Shown: positions 24,549 to 36,295 of the stretch, piece after piece
How the letters are laid out: each line of letters opens with the position of its first letter
Position numbering within the stretch: the first letter of the stretch is position 1
From: Helianthus annuus
Taxonomy: Eukaryota; Streptophyta; Magnoliopsida; Asterales; Asteraceae
Length of the DNA: 64,000 bases
Reading direction: 5' to 3'
NCBI RefSeq assembly: GCF_002127325.2
Contig: NC_035433.2
Location: 12,930,111 to 12,994,110 of the forward strand
The notes under the pieces: generated by a model
The model's database searches: none
Told to the model about the DNA's origin: nothing
The model's input: only the letters and a program-made list of their open reading frames with translations
Made by a program: the position numbers and the translations under genes

Positions 24549-25158
24549 CATGAGGTGACTATGTCTTACAACCGGAAGCCCGGTACAAGATCCGCTAGGA
24601 TTGAGCCTTCCTGCATCACGTCACACATATTAATGGCCTTGCAAACCATTAATCGATCTGTTTTCCTTGTCTGCTTTCATACCGGGTTTACAAATACATA
24701 CATACTTACAATGATTACAAAGGTTTATTCGTGCACACATACAAAACACATGAACTCGCTCAACTTTTGTTGATGTTTTCAAACTACATGTATTTCAGGA
24801 AACTAAATGTGGATCTGGCGGGCGTTTGGAAGTTTCGAGTGTTGTTTGAAATAAAAGATGTCATTCGGTGTCTAAGGATTTGGATTGTGTATCTTATCCT
24901 GGATAAGATACATAGTTCAAAACCTAGTTTTTATTAGTGTCTTTTGTCGAGTCCTTATGGAACTCTAAACAATTTGAATGGTTTGTAATATGGATTTGAA
25001 GTTTGTGTTGGGATTTGAACAATGTTGTTTGTAATGTTTTAAAACTATCTATGGATGAACATCTTGGGTTTTATCATATAGTTGTTTATTATGGTTGAAT
25101 GCAATGATATTAAGCAAGTCACACATAATCACGCTTCCGCAAAAGTCAGGGTGTGACA

Positions 25159-25739
25159 AGAATACATATATGCTATTTGTCATTAACTTAGCTAGCCCAC
25201 CTTAACATATATAGTGTTATAGGAGTAGCACGCCGACCGTCAAGGTATTGTTAAGCTTATTATACATAAACGGACTTGTTCACTTTAGTGGCGAGGGATA
25301 CACATTATTCTCGTGGACACTTGGGTTTAACTTTTAGTTATGCATGCTAGTTTAACCTTGTATACAAAATTGCCATGTTGGATTTGAGAAATTCTTTTAT
25401 ACTTATGCTATGTAACTAAAACTTGTGTATTCGCCAATGCTTTTGTGTTGAACTATACTTTTAACATGTTGCAGGCTGATGATGATGACTTATGATGAAA
25501 TCTAGTAGGGACGACTTAGAAACACACTTGAAATACTAGATTTGATTATTTTACTTTTGTTAAACTTATCGTATTGTCTTTTGAATGTTGTAATTTGAAT
25601 TTCCAATGTTGTATTTTGACAATTTATGTTATGCAATGATATTGGTTTTGAATTAAATATTGTCACATAATATTATGAAGTCTTTGAGCAATTTCGTTCG
25701 TCTCACTCCGATGTTTCCGCTATAGGTTGGGGTGTGACA
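25159..25739 (+). repeat. 3' end of another LTR, invaded by element 1
   Basis: Directly after element 1 comes AT-rich sequence that ends ctataggttggggtgtgaca at 25739, the same terminal style as the gypsy LTRs here. No primer binding site follows, so this is the outer end of a 3' LTR or a solo LTR. Its start lies left of element 1, outside the window. Confidence 0.6.
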
Positions 25740-26703
25740 CGACCCCTGTCAACCACCACTTTAATACTAGCACTCCCCACACCCCGAACAACCACTCGCA
25801 CTTATATCCTTACTCAACAGTTTGAACTTTAGACCCTTAATCCAGCATATTAACATCATCACTGAACTGTATTAACTTCATACTTGGTTGTTAAGTGAAA
25901 TTAACGAAATACCGTACCTGTTACTTCCTCAAATCGTAGAATCACAGCATACGACAACATCTTATGCGTGATCGGACTTGAAATCAGGTGTCTTGTGGGT
26001 GAGCGGTGAATATAGTTAGGAGCCGGAGGTGTGTTGGCGGAGAAAGGATTGAAGTGTAGCTTATAAAGGAAGATAGATGAGTGATATGGTTGACATTGTT
26101 TTAGTTTGGGTGAAATTATCAGTTTGCCCTTGTCAACGTTTAATAATTTGACGTTTAGTTACAATAAGGACTTGGTTGATTCTAATTGACAACCACATGG
26201 ACTTGATTGGACTTCTTTTTTCAAATGAGGGAAGTATGTGCGATTGGGTGTCAAGGGACTAAAATTGTAATTTACTCTAGTTTTTTTTTTTCAAAAATGG
26301 GGGCCTAGGCTCTAAGCCCTAGCTTAGGTCCAACTAACTATGAAGCCAACCCTATGGGTAATTAAGCTTGATGGATGATAAACATTAACATACATGTTTG
26401 ATTACGGAGGGAATTGTAAAATCACAGGTTTTACTAAAAGCACAGGGATTTGTATCGCAAGTAAACAAAAGGGCAATTTTGCCTTTTTACTGAGATTTAA
26501 ACTGAAAAACGATGTGTGCTAGCGAGAGGGATGAAAAGAAAAAAGTAGGTAAAACATGGGTATCAAGAAAGGGGAATTAAAAAAAGAGAGACAAACAATG
26601 ATCTTATCACTAAATCAGAGGGATAAGCAAGAAAATTTGTTGGTATAAGTAGATGGATGAAATTTGTAATTTTGTGAGTTTTCAATACCGGTTTTGTAAT
26701 ATG
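25740..26703. other. No gene recognised; gene-flank-like sequence
   Basis: Mixed-composition DNA without repeats I recognise. On the minus strand, an ATG at ~25962 opens 14 codons (MLSYAVILRFEEVT) and runs into GT at ~25919, with UTR-like sequence upstream. That could be the first exon of a gene cut off by the LTR at 25739, but nothing else supports it. Confidence 0.3.
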
Positions 26704-28450
26704 GGTCAATTGCATATATCCCCTTACAAAACTTCTTAATTGCATATTTACCCAACCTAAAATCAAAATTGCATATATCCCATTCTTTAACCTAAAATTT
26801 TGCATATTTACCCATTTTCATTTATTCTATTAAAACGAAGTTACATATAAAACTTTAAAAATTGTATATTTGTCCATTTTTAACAACTTTCTTTTTATGT
26901 CACTTTTACAAAACATTTTGGTTTTAATTCTCTTTACGTTTCGTTATATTTTCGTTTATTAGGTGTTGTTTGTTTTTTCAGAAGTAAAATATCGGCAGTT
27001 TGCGGACCACATCTGCAGACATCTGCAGCAGAAGAGGTGGACCAAACCTTTTCAGTCTATTAGAAGAAAACTGTTTGTTTTTTAACTTCTGCAAGCTGCT
27101 GAACATCATACAAATTCTAATTACCATTTTATCACAATGAATATCATAATCAAACAACATAACAGGCATGAGTAACACGAAAATTAACACCACAGTTCTG
27201 AAAACTAACACCAAAATTCAGCAAATTAACACCACAATCTGAAAACTAGCACCAAAATCTAAAAAATCTAAAACCACAGAACTCACACAATTGACACAAA
27301 AACAACCGAACTGACCTTGAAGGTCCCAAGGCTCAACTTTGTAGACATGCATATTGACGACTTTTAGGTGGGAGGGTTTGATTTGAGGAACTGTTTGATT
27401 GTTACGGTTTGATATGAGAAGGAAGAGAAATGCATATTGACGACTTTTAGGTGGGAGGGTGACGGGGCTGTGGTGGACGGTGGGAGGGTGGGTGGTGGCG
27501 GACGGTGGGAGGGTGCCGTCGGTGGGAGGGTGGGTGGCGGCGGTTGAGAAGATGCGGTGTAGGAGAAGGGTGGAAAGGTGCTAGGGTTTTGTGGAGGAGA
27601 AGAGAGTCTGCAGATCCAAGAAGACCTTGATCCATGTCTGCACCAAAAAGAGGTTACACATGCCTTTTTTAATGAAAGGTCTTCGAGAAAACAAACACAC
27701 TGACTCAAACGTCTGCGCATAGTCTGCGTAGGACAGACATAAGAGGTCCTGAAAAGCTTTTCATAAAAAAACAAACACCCCTTACTTTTCTTCCCTTTCG
27801 TTCTTGCTTGTTTATCTAGTTTTTTTTTTTTTTTTTTTTTTTTCAATTTCTTAGTAGTTTTTCATCTATGTATATAGATTTTTATAGGTGAACATTTAAT
27901 AGAAAACTTTAATATTTGTACATTATCAACACTGCTAAAAAACTAAAGAATACTTATGTAGAAATTGAACCACATGCATCCAATAAGTTAACAGAACCAC
28001 ACGTTATAAACAATTAAGCGAACAAAATCAATTAATTAGCTTGAAAGGAGAGTAATCGTCGATTTGTACGGAGCGTAAAAGTCAAAGACTTAGAACGGAG
28101 TGTAAAAGCCGACTTCAATATAGTTTATAGAGTAACCACAGACCTGAATGGAGTGTAATTACCGACTTGAACGCAGTAGTGTAATCACCGGCGCCGATAG
28201 ATAAGAAACAACGGTGTCTCCAAGAAAGAAGATTAACTCAAACAATTGCATCTTGGTTTGAACGGCAATTAACCATGTGATTGTTTCAATTATATTTTTT
28301 TGACAGGATCTTTTAATAATGAAAGGGGCAAATAAGTCATTTAAAAAGTTTTTAACAATGAATGGAAAATATGCAATTTTAATTAGAGTTGGGTAAAATA
28401 TGAAATTAAGTTAAATTTATAAAAGGAAATATGCGATTCTCCTCCCTTGT
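26704..28450. mobile_element. Possible TIR element with ~130-bp inverted ends (tentative)
   Basis: The left end is rich in gcatatttaccc and gcatatatccc blocks (26704-26830). The right end (28310-28450) carries the inverted version (gggtaaaatatg, gaaaatatgcaatttt). The match is imperfect and no target duplication was pinned down. The Harbinger-like element at 26962-27781 lies inside it. Poly-T and GGGAGG-rich tracts fill part of the interior. Confidence 0.35.
26962..27781. mobile_element. Harbinger/Tourist-like non-autonomous TIR element, 820 bp
   Basis: The left end is GGTGTTGTTTGTTTTTTC and the right end is the inverted GGGGTGTTTGTTTTTTTA form. TTA duplications lie at 26959-26961 and 27782-27784. 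GGG-TGTTTG ends with a TTA/TAA target are typical of PIF/Harbinger MITEs. There is no transposase. The interior holds CTGCAG-rich stretches and a direct repeat of atgcatattgacgactttta (27348 and 27431), with GGGAGGGTG repeats between. Confidence 0.65.
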
Positions 28451-28577
28451 AATAAATATTGTAAAGTTAGGTAATAGGGGCAGTAATCAATCGCATACCT
28501 AGATTTTATACTCCTCCCTCCCTCCCGAGCGATCGATCTGATGTACGTTCTTGTCGATCTCAACTACTCCATTCATC

Positions 28578-30855
28578 ATGACTTCCCTACAAAACAATCA
28601 AGGTTCGGTTTCTCCCCTCCTAGCTAGCTAGGGTTTTCTTTTTATATTGATTGCGCTTCAAGTTGCTGGAATTTTAGTATCGGAATTGTTGTTTTTCTTT
28701 TCTTAGTTAAGACTTACAGTTTATGATAGGGATATTTACTTTGTATTTGGATTTCACTGAACCTACTACTACTACTACTACTACTACTGCACATTGTACA
28801 TAACGAAGGACTCAAATGTTTTGATTATTGTTCAACTCTTGTTTCTTTATTAGGTTTATAGATAGATAGATGTCTTTGTTTTAATTACTTCTTTTTCTAT
28901 GCATTGAGATGTACCCAAGTATTTTGTACAACTATGTGGTTGGTTATACCTTCTTGCTAGTGCTGTGTGTCTGTCTTTAACTATTTTTAATCTGTTGATA
29001 CTTGTTATTACAACCAAAAATTACTTGCAGAAACTATGCAAACCAACTATGAGGTCCCTGCGTCGGGCCTCCAGAGCAATGCTCACCCACAGTGTAATGG
29101 GACTCCTATGGAATCCAAAAACATTCTAGAAATAGATCCAAACGAATTGCTAATTGAACCGGAGAAAAAGCCAGACTACACTTTGCATCATCATCCTGCA
29201 GCTGACATAAAAAATGAAAACTTGAACAATATCCAAGGCCAGTTTTACCCTTTCTTCCAGTATGCTCCATTTACCCTGTTTCCTCCCTGTGACTATCAGC
29301 ATCAAGAGTTCCATTATTTTGTGGTTATTGATTTTGAGGCTACATGCGATAAGGAAAGAAATCCTCATCCTCAAGAGATCATTGAGTTTCCCTCGGTTAT
29401 AGTGAGTAGTTTCACTGGTCAACTGGAAGCTTGTTTCCAAACATATGTTCGTCCAACATGCAATCAGCTCTTAACTGACTTTTGCAAGGATTTGACCGGT
29501 ATCCATCAATTTCAGGTTTGTTTCTACCTGCTTGCTAATAATACTATTCATTTCATCAATTAGAAACATGCACCAGTAAGGGTTCCGACTGACTAGAGGT
29601 GGCAAAAGTACTAGGGTTGGGTAATGGGTCGACGTGATTCTAAAATTTTAATAGTAAAAAAATGATTAGCATGTTAATTTTGGTTAAAGTAGAAATCTTA
29701 CCTTTAAGTAAAATGATTTAGGAGGTGATTCTATTCGTGTTTTGTTTGACCTTTTTTCTTATTATCTGCAGCATTTGACCCTTTAGAGATAACATAAACT
29801 GGAATAGACTTGTTGAACAATAGTTTAGTGAAAAGTGTCACCTATACTATTGTTGTGTATTTAGCTTTTAAGGAAAGAGTTGCAGAATGATCTACATGGG
29901 AAAGCTGTGTTTGAAAATTGCTTTTTGAATTAGAAAATTTCAAAATATTCCTTATTAAAGATTCCCATCAAAATAGCTTAGGCATCTAGCTTGCGATTTT
30001 TACAAATTGGCAACTTGAGGAAATATTAAGTGATAGATATGAAACAGAAAATATGTTGACACCGGTTAAGTTTGCTGATGCTGTATGGTTTCGTCAACTA
30101 TTCACCCTATGGCTGGCTATCTATTGAACACAGATTGTGTTGCATTTGTCACTTGCTTGGGATTTTTTTGTTTACTTTGTAGAAAGCGATTTATATCTGT
30201 TTAATTAATTCCAGGTGGACAGAGGAGTTACTCTTAGTGAAGCACTTGTTCGACATGACAAATGGCTGGAGATGAAGGGGATAAAGAATGCCAACTTTGC
30301 TGTGGTTACATGGTCAAACTGGGACTGTAGAGTCATGCTGGAATCAGAATGCAGATTCAAGAAAATTCGTAAGCCTTGTTATTTTAACCGGTAAGTTTTC
30401 CACTTGCATTCTTTTCCAAAAACATACAACTAACAAAACTTGTTTGGGACAGATGGATCAACTTAAAAGCAGCATTCTGTGAGGTGTTTGGTGTGGCAAA
30501 ATGCAATTTGAAGGAGGCAGTGCAGCTGGCGGGTCTGTCATGGCAGGGTAGAGCTCACTGTGGTTTAGATGATGCCAGGAACACCGCCCGCCTACTTGCT
30601 CTGATGATGCACAGGGGTTTCAAGTTCTCAATCACCAATTCTTTGATGTGCCATCCTGATCTCACTTGGAAACCACCACCACCTGGACATCTGCATTTCC
30701 TTCCGCTCTTTCACCATCCTTGCTGTTTCTGTGGGGTCAAAAGCAGTAAAGGAATGGTTCGCAAACCAGGTCCCAAACAAGGCAGCTGCTTCTTTGGTTG
30801 CGGGAATTGGACTTCTGCTAGAGGCGCACGTTGCCACTACTTCCAATGGGCTTGA
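28578..30855 (+). CDS. ERI-type 3'-5' exonuclease with C-terminal GRF zinc finger (4 exons)
   Basis: Coding exons are 28578-28602, 29031-29515, 30215-30390 and 30453-30855. All introns are GT-AG and the joined frame gives 362 codons with no stop. Residues ~105-295 form a DEDDh exonuclease: VIDFEATCDKE (first Asp and Glu, ~109), SNWDCRVM (second Asp, ~205) and AHCGLDDARNTARLL (His ~266 and last Asp ~270). The last ~45 residues, with CCFCGVKSS, SCFFGCGNW and an aromatic WA end, look like a GRF zinc finger, a single-strand nucleic-acid binding module. ERI1-family enzymes trim the 3' ends of small RNAs, rRNA or histone mRNA; exonuclease plus GRF is the layout of ERI2. The start at 28578 is chosen because its 25-nt exon splices in frame to MQTNYEVP. 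The substrate here is not known. Confidence 0.82.
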
Positions 30856-31009
30856 ATTTTCTACCCTCTCAGTTTAAGCTATGTTGTAAAAAAAGAAGAA
30901 AAAAGGACAAAAAGTTAAGAAGAAGAAGAAAAACACCAGGATGCTGGAAGTTGCTCTGGTTGTTAACAAAGTAAATATCTTATGATTGGCTCTGAGTAGG
31001 GTTTTTAGC

Positions 31010-31760
31010 AGTATTTTTTTGGGTAAAGGGTTACCCCGGTTCACTTTCATATATCACAACCAATAAAAACAAGTAGTAAGGAGAGTCCTTACTAGTTCAC
31101 AATCCTGACATGCCAGGAAAGTGTTAACACGCTAAACGCAAACCACAAACAAACCAAAAACAACTCTAGCTTCTAACTAGAAGAAATTCTATATGGGTAA
31201 ATTGGATCCATGAGCACAAAATAAAAGGCCAGTCGTTCTGGCAGCTTCGGTCAAGGGGAAATAGTGCAACCGGGTGGCGAAATATTTTGAACCTTCGTGA
31301 TCGAATTCGTCCTTTTATTATCTCGAAGATTGGGGATGGTCTTAGTAAAACAAAGGTTTGTGAGATTCTGAATAATGGGGATTGGGGGTGGCCGAGAGCA
31401 TGGATGGATTTATTTCCGGTCTTATTGAACATACAGCCACCTACTATTTGTTCTAATCGTTCTGATTTTCTTGTGTGGTGTGACGGTACGGGAGACGAAC
31501 AGGATTACTCAGCATCTTTGGTGTGGAATTCGATCCGTAGTCAGGGTGCTAGTGTCCCATGGGTTGACATAGTTTGGTTTGCAAACTGTATCCCGAGACA
31601 TGCGTTTTTGGCGTGGCTCATCTGCAAGCAGAAACTCAAGACGCAAGATAAATTAAGGCAATGGGATGTAGGAGGCCTTTCTAATCCCAATCGGTTATCA
31701 TGTCCGCTGTGTTGTTTGGAACCGGATTCACATGATCACTTGTTTTTTCAATTTGCATGA
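31010..31760 (-). mobile_element. LINE fragment, 5'-inverted
   Basis: 31010-31190 read on the minus strand is a LINE 3' end: ...ccggggtaaccctttaccc followed by A residues, the same tail as the LINE ending at 44084. The adjoining 31190-31760 codes on the plus strand for the RT zinc-binding domain of plant LINEs (FWQLRSRGNSA, DWGWPRAWMDLFP, PRHAFLAWLICKQKLKTQDKL, CPLCCLEPDSHDHLFF). The two parts are thus inverted relative to each other, the usual result of twin priming. It sits ~150 bp after the exonuclease stop codon, in or just past its 3' UTR. Confidence 0.7.
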
Positions 31761-32657
31761 CTAACTATCTTCTTAAATAATACATGAAGTGGGGCTATAC
31801 ATATGTCTATCTGTGTGTTGGCTGCCAATTGGTTTGCCTAAACTGTTTTCTTTGTTTGTCTGTTTGCAGTTTTTTTTTTTTTTTAATTCAGTAATTATTT
31901 TTGAGTTTTAGTATACAATTTGGGTTGTATATTCAACTAGAAGAAACGATTTCGATCAACTTATTTAGAATGAGTGGGATGAGACACACTGATAGGAATC
32001 AGAGTAGGTAACGGATATGAAGTATGAAATCGAATAACAACGGATCGATTAAGATACAGAAACACCACTCAATCGAATTCGTTGGGCAAACCTAAAACTG
32101 AACCAGGATATAGAAACACCACCTAGTTCACTATTAGGGTCCAAAGAACACCACCCAAGATGCTACCTTGGATTAGCAATGGAAGATAATAAAAACTGGT
32201 TTGCTTGAAGAAGAGAAACACAGAGAATTTTCAAACATAAAACCACCACCTTTCATTCATTACAAAGTTCGATACATATAGATTTCATGCACTACCCCCA
32301 CGTTTAAACACTAAGATAAAATACTACCTAATAAGCAACAAGTACAATTAAATAAAGCATCAAAAGAAACTGAAAATAAAACATGCAAAAATAATTAAAT
32401 AGAGGTGGTGAACGTGGGGTGTTAAAGCTAGTTTTATCAACCACCACCATTGGGTCCCTATATGATCCGATTCGGGTCCAGGTTCAGCTGACCCGTTTGT
32501 TTTGAATGACCCAATTAGAGCTGCTGGTCCAAACTTCAATATTTTAAGCGTTAATTCTTTCAAAATCCCAACGGTAAAGTCGGTAATTTTATGGGCTCCC
32601 TGACCACTATCACACACCTAATGTATTTTTAATGCATACAACCTTGTCTTTTTATCT
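31761..32657. other. No gene recognised
   Basis: Sequence after the LINE scrap. The first ~120 bp could be a continuation of the exonuclease 3' UTR. The rest contains repeated gaaacaccacc phrases (32059-32160) and a block with tttcattcattacaaagttcg that looks like decayed LTR sequence, but I cannot define ends or coding potential. Confidence 0.4.
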
Positions 32658-32660
32658 AAG

Positions 32661-32875
32661 GGGATGTGTAGGATTCCTTTTCAAATCTCCTTATTGACTT
32701 TTGCAAAAAGTTATAAGGAGTTTGTAAAAGTCACAATCTACTACTCAAAAACTCCAGCTTAACACTTTCAAAAGGTTATAAGAAGGGGGCAAAAGTTACT
32801 ATGCCAAACACCTTTTTAACTTGTAAAAGTTAATAAGTCAATAAGGAGTTTCAATAAGCAATCCCAAACACGCCC
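32661..32875. mobile_element. Tourist-like MITE, 215 bp
   Basis: The ends GGGGATGTGTAGGATTCC and (inverted) GGGCGTGTTTGGGATTGC extend into a shared CTCCTTATTGACTT, giving ~45-bp inverted repeats. TAA duplications lie at 32658-32660 and 32876-32878. There is no coding capacity. Confidence 0.7.
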
Positions 32876-33070
32876 TAAGTGACTTTAGATTACCATCCTA
32901 GTATAGTTTTAAAGTTGTGGTTGAAAGGACAAGACTAGATTGTTGATAAAAAAATAGGTTTGAAACTGACCGTACCGTCCAAACCGAGCTAAAGTCATCA
33001 CGTGGTAAGTAGTTTGGTGCTGTTGAAAAATAGTTAAGTTATCTTGTTGTTTATATGTATCATAAAGCTG

Positions 33071-33674
33071 GTGGGTGTGGTTTAAAGGTCTAGGAGCTTT
33101 ATTATGCCATGTCAGTGCTGCGTAGGCGCCACCACATATGGGGGCTTTAAAGCCTCTTTCCTTTAAATTGCATGCAACGGTCTAAAGCCCCCTATCATGA
33201 TTAGCTATTTTTTTTTAATTTATATACCATTTTTATTTAAAACAAAATAAAAAAAATAATTTCAACAAAATAAATTAAAGATTACAAACTACTTAAAAAT
33301 AAAAAAAAAACTATAAAGTTACTTAAAAACAACCTACTTAAACGGATTGTTGGGGTCCCACGCGTTATGATTGTTGGGAATTATTGTGTGAGTATGATAA
33401 AGTTTATAAAATTTATAGTGAATAGACGGAGAATAAGTATAATTTGAGTAAAACAGGTAGGATATATGTAGTGTGAAATTTTAAAATTAAAAGTTTTTTT
33501 TTTTTAAATTGTTACCGTTTGCGACGGTCAAGTGATGGGTGCCACAAATATCGAGCAGTTAGCGCTCGTTATTGTGCTGGCGAAGTGTCAATGGCGCCTG
33601 GGAAATGGGATAGGGACGTCAAAGGGTGTTAACGAGTCTGAGGTGAGGTGGCCAGGGGTAGTATACCACACCCC
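33071..33674. mobile_element. Small TIR element, 604 bp
   Basis: The left end is GTGGGTGTGGTTTA and the right end, inverted, is GGGGTGTGGTATA. A three-base CTG repeat stands at 33068-33070 and 33675-33677. A three-base target and GGGTGTGG ends fit a Harbinger-like MITE, though CTG is not the classic TWA. The interior has inverted ggggctttaaagcc/ggtctaaagcccc segments. Confidence 0.5.
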
Positions 33675-33910
33675 CTGGCCTATTGTTTATTGACGTTTTT
33701 ATATAAATTAAAATTATATAGAAAAAGTGAACCAAGTGTTTAAGAGTAGCATGAATGAAAATACAAGAGAAGCAGAAAGTAAATTGTGCTTTAGAAAATA
33801 AAGAAATAAATAGATAATGAAAATGTTATTGGTCCAAGGAGACAAACGACCACTGTAAGAGTTCGTCAACCACAACCCATTTCACTTATACTCTGACCTC
33901 TCGATCATTC

Positions 33911-36198
33911 TGTCACACCCGCAAAATCCACACGCGGAGTACCACCGCCTGGAGGCGTGACTGACCAGGATCAAGCCACCAATCATATTGAACATAACAA
34001 GTAATAAGTAAAATTCAACCACACGATATGAAAGGTGTTTCAAATAAAAAACATAGTTAAGTGTTTAGCGGAAGCATAATTGTAAAACCCAATGGAAGTA
34101 TTAAATACGAAATAAAGTAATGTTTCTAGCATGGCACACACTGCCATGTCCCACAACGATCGCGCCTCCCTGTGCAAGCTCCATGAGTACCTAACGACCT
34201 GCAAGGCATGTAACGAGTCAACAACAAATTTGAGCGACTTCACAGTTGGTTGTTTGGTTATAGTATTCGTTTCGTAAATCATATGTTCGTTTTGTAAACC
34301 ATGTATCGTATTAATTCGTATCGCGGTCTCCCAGACATGTATGCGAAGATTAGTGGGGGCTTCCCATGTGTTACTAGACCGTGTGTATCGACTGCTACGA
34401 AAATGTAAGAGGTGCCCTAAGTCAATGTCTATCAGCATTGACCCTTTGCCCATAGTCCATTAGTACACGCCCGTTCGAACGACACGGTGTGAGGTTTGTT
34501 AAACCTAATAGCGCTATTAACTAATGACCCGCTCGCCATAGGCCTCGGCGATTAAGTCGACATAATGAGGGACTTCAATGATAGAGATTTGGTCCAGTGT
34601 GAAATCTTGGCATCCTACCCACGGAGGATGGTCATAATTACCGTATAGTTCATTTACCCATTCCCAACCCTTGGGAATCCCATGGCTTGGAAAGAGTGTG
34701 AACTCACCTTGGTTTGCTCGGCAGATAAACAAAAGGTCACTTGAGCCACTTGTGGTCAACCACGTCCTAACATGGTTACCATACAAGTCAGGTCTAGGTT
34801 TAAGTAATGCACATATGGTTTTCTACACGTATACTAACAAATTGCCTACAAGTATTAATCAAGGCATACACGTATAAGCATGGCAGTTATACAAAAGTAC
34901 ATACGAGTTCATCAGTAACATATACATAAACAAAGCCCAGATGTGCGGCCCAAATAGTTGGGCTTGTAACAGTATGCAAGTCCAAACAGAATATATGATT
35001 ATGTGGTCTCGAGTCGAGACTATGGATCTCGAGTCGAGACAGTGCAATCTCGGGTCAGCAAGTAAGGGTCTCGGGTCATGCATTTATCACTCGAGACTGG
35101 GTGGTCTCGAGTCAGGTCTCGAGTCGCAACAAGACCCGCAACCGTGGTCTCGAGTCTTGTTGTTTGTGTGCTGGTGATGTGTGGTCTCGAGTCGAGACAG
35201 TGGGGTCTCGACTCGCAACCCTTGTCGAGATCAGAAGATGTAACAACTTCCTTAATTTCAGCTCCTTAATTCCGTAACAATTGTAAACAACTTTAGCAGT
35301 TTCAAACCGGATCAAACAACATTCAATTCAGAAATCAAACATATTCATTCAACCCTAATCATTATCTAATCAAGAACAATTAACCAACATCATACGAAAC
35401 ATACAATCGGATCATCCGATTAACGAATTCAAAGACTAACATGTAACCCTAAGTCATGTGTACATCAAGCCAATCAATACAACACCTCATATGTTCGAAC
35501 ATCATCAATCCAACACAAGCATTCGGTTCTGAATAACCTAGATCGGTCGTATAATTCCTTCTAATAGTTTTGCTAACACATGTTTCTAATCAATCAACAA
35601 AATAGTTTTCCCTGCACATGTTAATATCGAATTTAAACACATAATCTAGACTTGTGATCATAGTTTCGTCCACATATTTACTATCATGAAACCCTAGTTC
35701 ATCACATAACAACATGACATCAAAACATAGCATCTATCAAGGATTAACACTAACCAGAAAGCCGAGAAGACTAGTTTGCTCGAGATGGGTGGGCTTCGGG
35801 TGAGGGGGCTACCGTCGCACAAGGAAGAGAGGAAAGGAGAGAGTTCTAGGGTTTTGTGTGTGTTTTCTTGATTGCAAGTTATGAGAAGCAAAAACCCCAA
35901 TGATGTGTGTGTGCGTGAACATATAATCGGATTAGAGGAGTGGGCCGAACCCTTGCTTGGGTTGCCCCTTTTGGTCTCGAGTCGAGTAGAGTGGGCCGAG
36001 AGAGGGAGGTGTGCGGCCCAAAGGGCTTGTGTGATTAGCGACCAAGTTTATCATACATACATACATTACACATTCATGTAACACATAGCATATCAAAACG
36101 TAAAACTCCATTGCAATCGAACATGTCAACTAGTCACGTATTGTTCATACAAGTTTCAATAAAACACAAAGAAGGGTTCTGGAATACGGGTTGTCACA
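33911..36198 (-). repeat. 3' LTR of element 2 (2288 bp)
   Basis: TGTCACACCCGC at the left and GGTTGTCACA at the right on the plus strand. It carries an array of TCTCGAGTC motifs and palindromes at 35005-35235, plus one more at 35972. A leader-like stretch with CT- and CA-rich runs occupies ~35780-35930. By eye it differs from the 5' LTR by a few percent. Confidence 0.9.
35005..35235. repeat. Array of TCTCGAGTCGAGA palindromes in the element 2 LTR
   Basis: Perfect palindromes around a central G occur at 35006-35020, 35027-35040 and 35184-35198. Partial copies (TCTCGAGTC, CTCGAGACT, TCTCGACTCG) occur at ~35090, 35107, 35117, 35147 and 35206. Spacing is irregular. The 5' LTR has the same array at ~44508-44735 with one extra segment of ~26 bp. 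Confidence 0.7.
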
Positions 36199-36295
36199 TT
36201 ATCCCCAAGTTGAAAGAAATTTCGTCCCGAAATTTAGCACGTACTCACTGAGGAAGCTAGTTAAGTTGCATGGTTTTCCTGGTTTTCCTAGGGTG

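Larger units (their letters stand above)
1..25158 (+). mobile_element. Element 1: Ty3/gypsy chromovirus (Tekay-like), decayed, with nested insertions
   Basis: The order is 5' LTR (partial), primer binding site, pre-gag ORF, gag, protease, RT, RNase H, integrase, chromodomain-like tail, polypurine tract and 3' LTR, all on the plus strand. This is the order of plant chromoviruses. The 5' LTR end and 3' LTR end both read gcaaaa-gtcagggtgtgaca. Window bases 1-1000 match 13185-14175 closely, and 1000-1603 match 24554-25158, so the 3' LTR is one ~4.0 kb unit split by insertions at 10318-12637 and 14176-24548. The target duplication cannot be checked because the 5' LTR start is off-window. The coding part has many stops and frameshifts, so this copy cannot make its own proteins. 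Assignment to Tekay rests on long LTRs and the C-terminal chromodomain-like block. Confidence 0.9.
8460..25158 (+). repeat. 3' LTR of element 1, in three pieces (8460-10317, 12638-14175, 24554-25158)
   Basis: It starts TGTGACAACTG after the polypurine tract and ends GTGTGACA at 25158. Removing the two insertions leaves ~4.0 kb, of which the last ~1.6 kb matches the 5' LTR. The first piece (8460-10317) has a candidate leader rich in (AC)n near 9415-9432 and no coding signal. Short frames inside it have no recognisable domain. Confidence 0.88.

Noticed and set aside
27364..27846. 160-codon minus-strand frame with a poly-Lys start
   Set aside because: Begins in a poly-T tract and runs through Pro/His repeats of a MITE interior; no domain.
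28760..28789. (TAC)n run in intron 1 of the exonuclease gene
   Set aside because: A short ordinary microsatellite; no sign it affects coding or splice sites.
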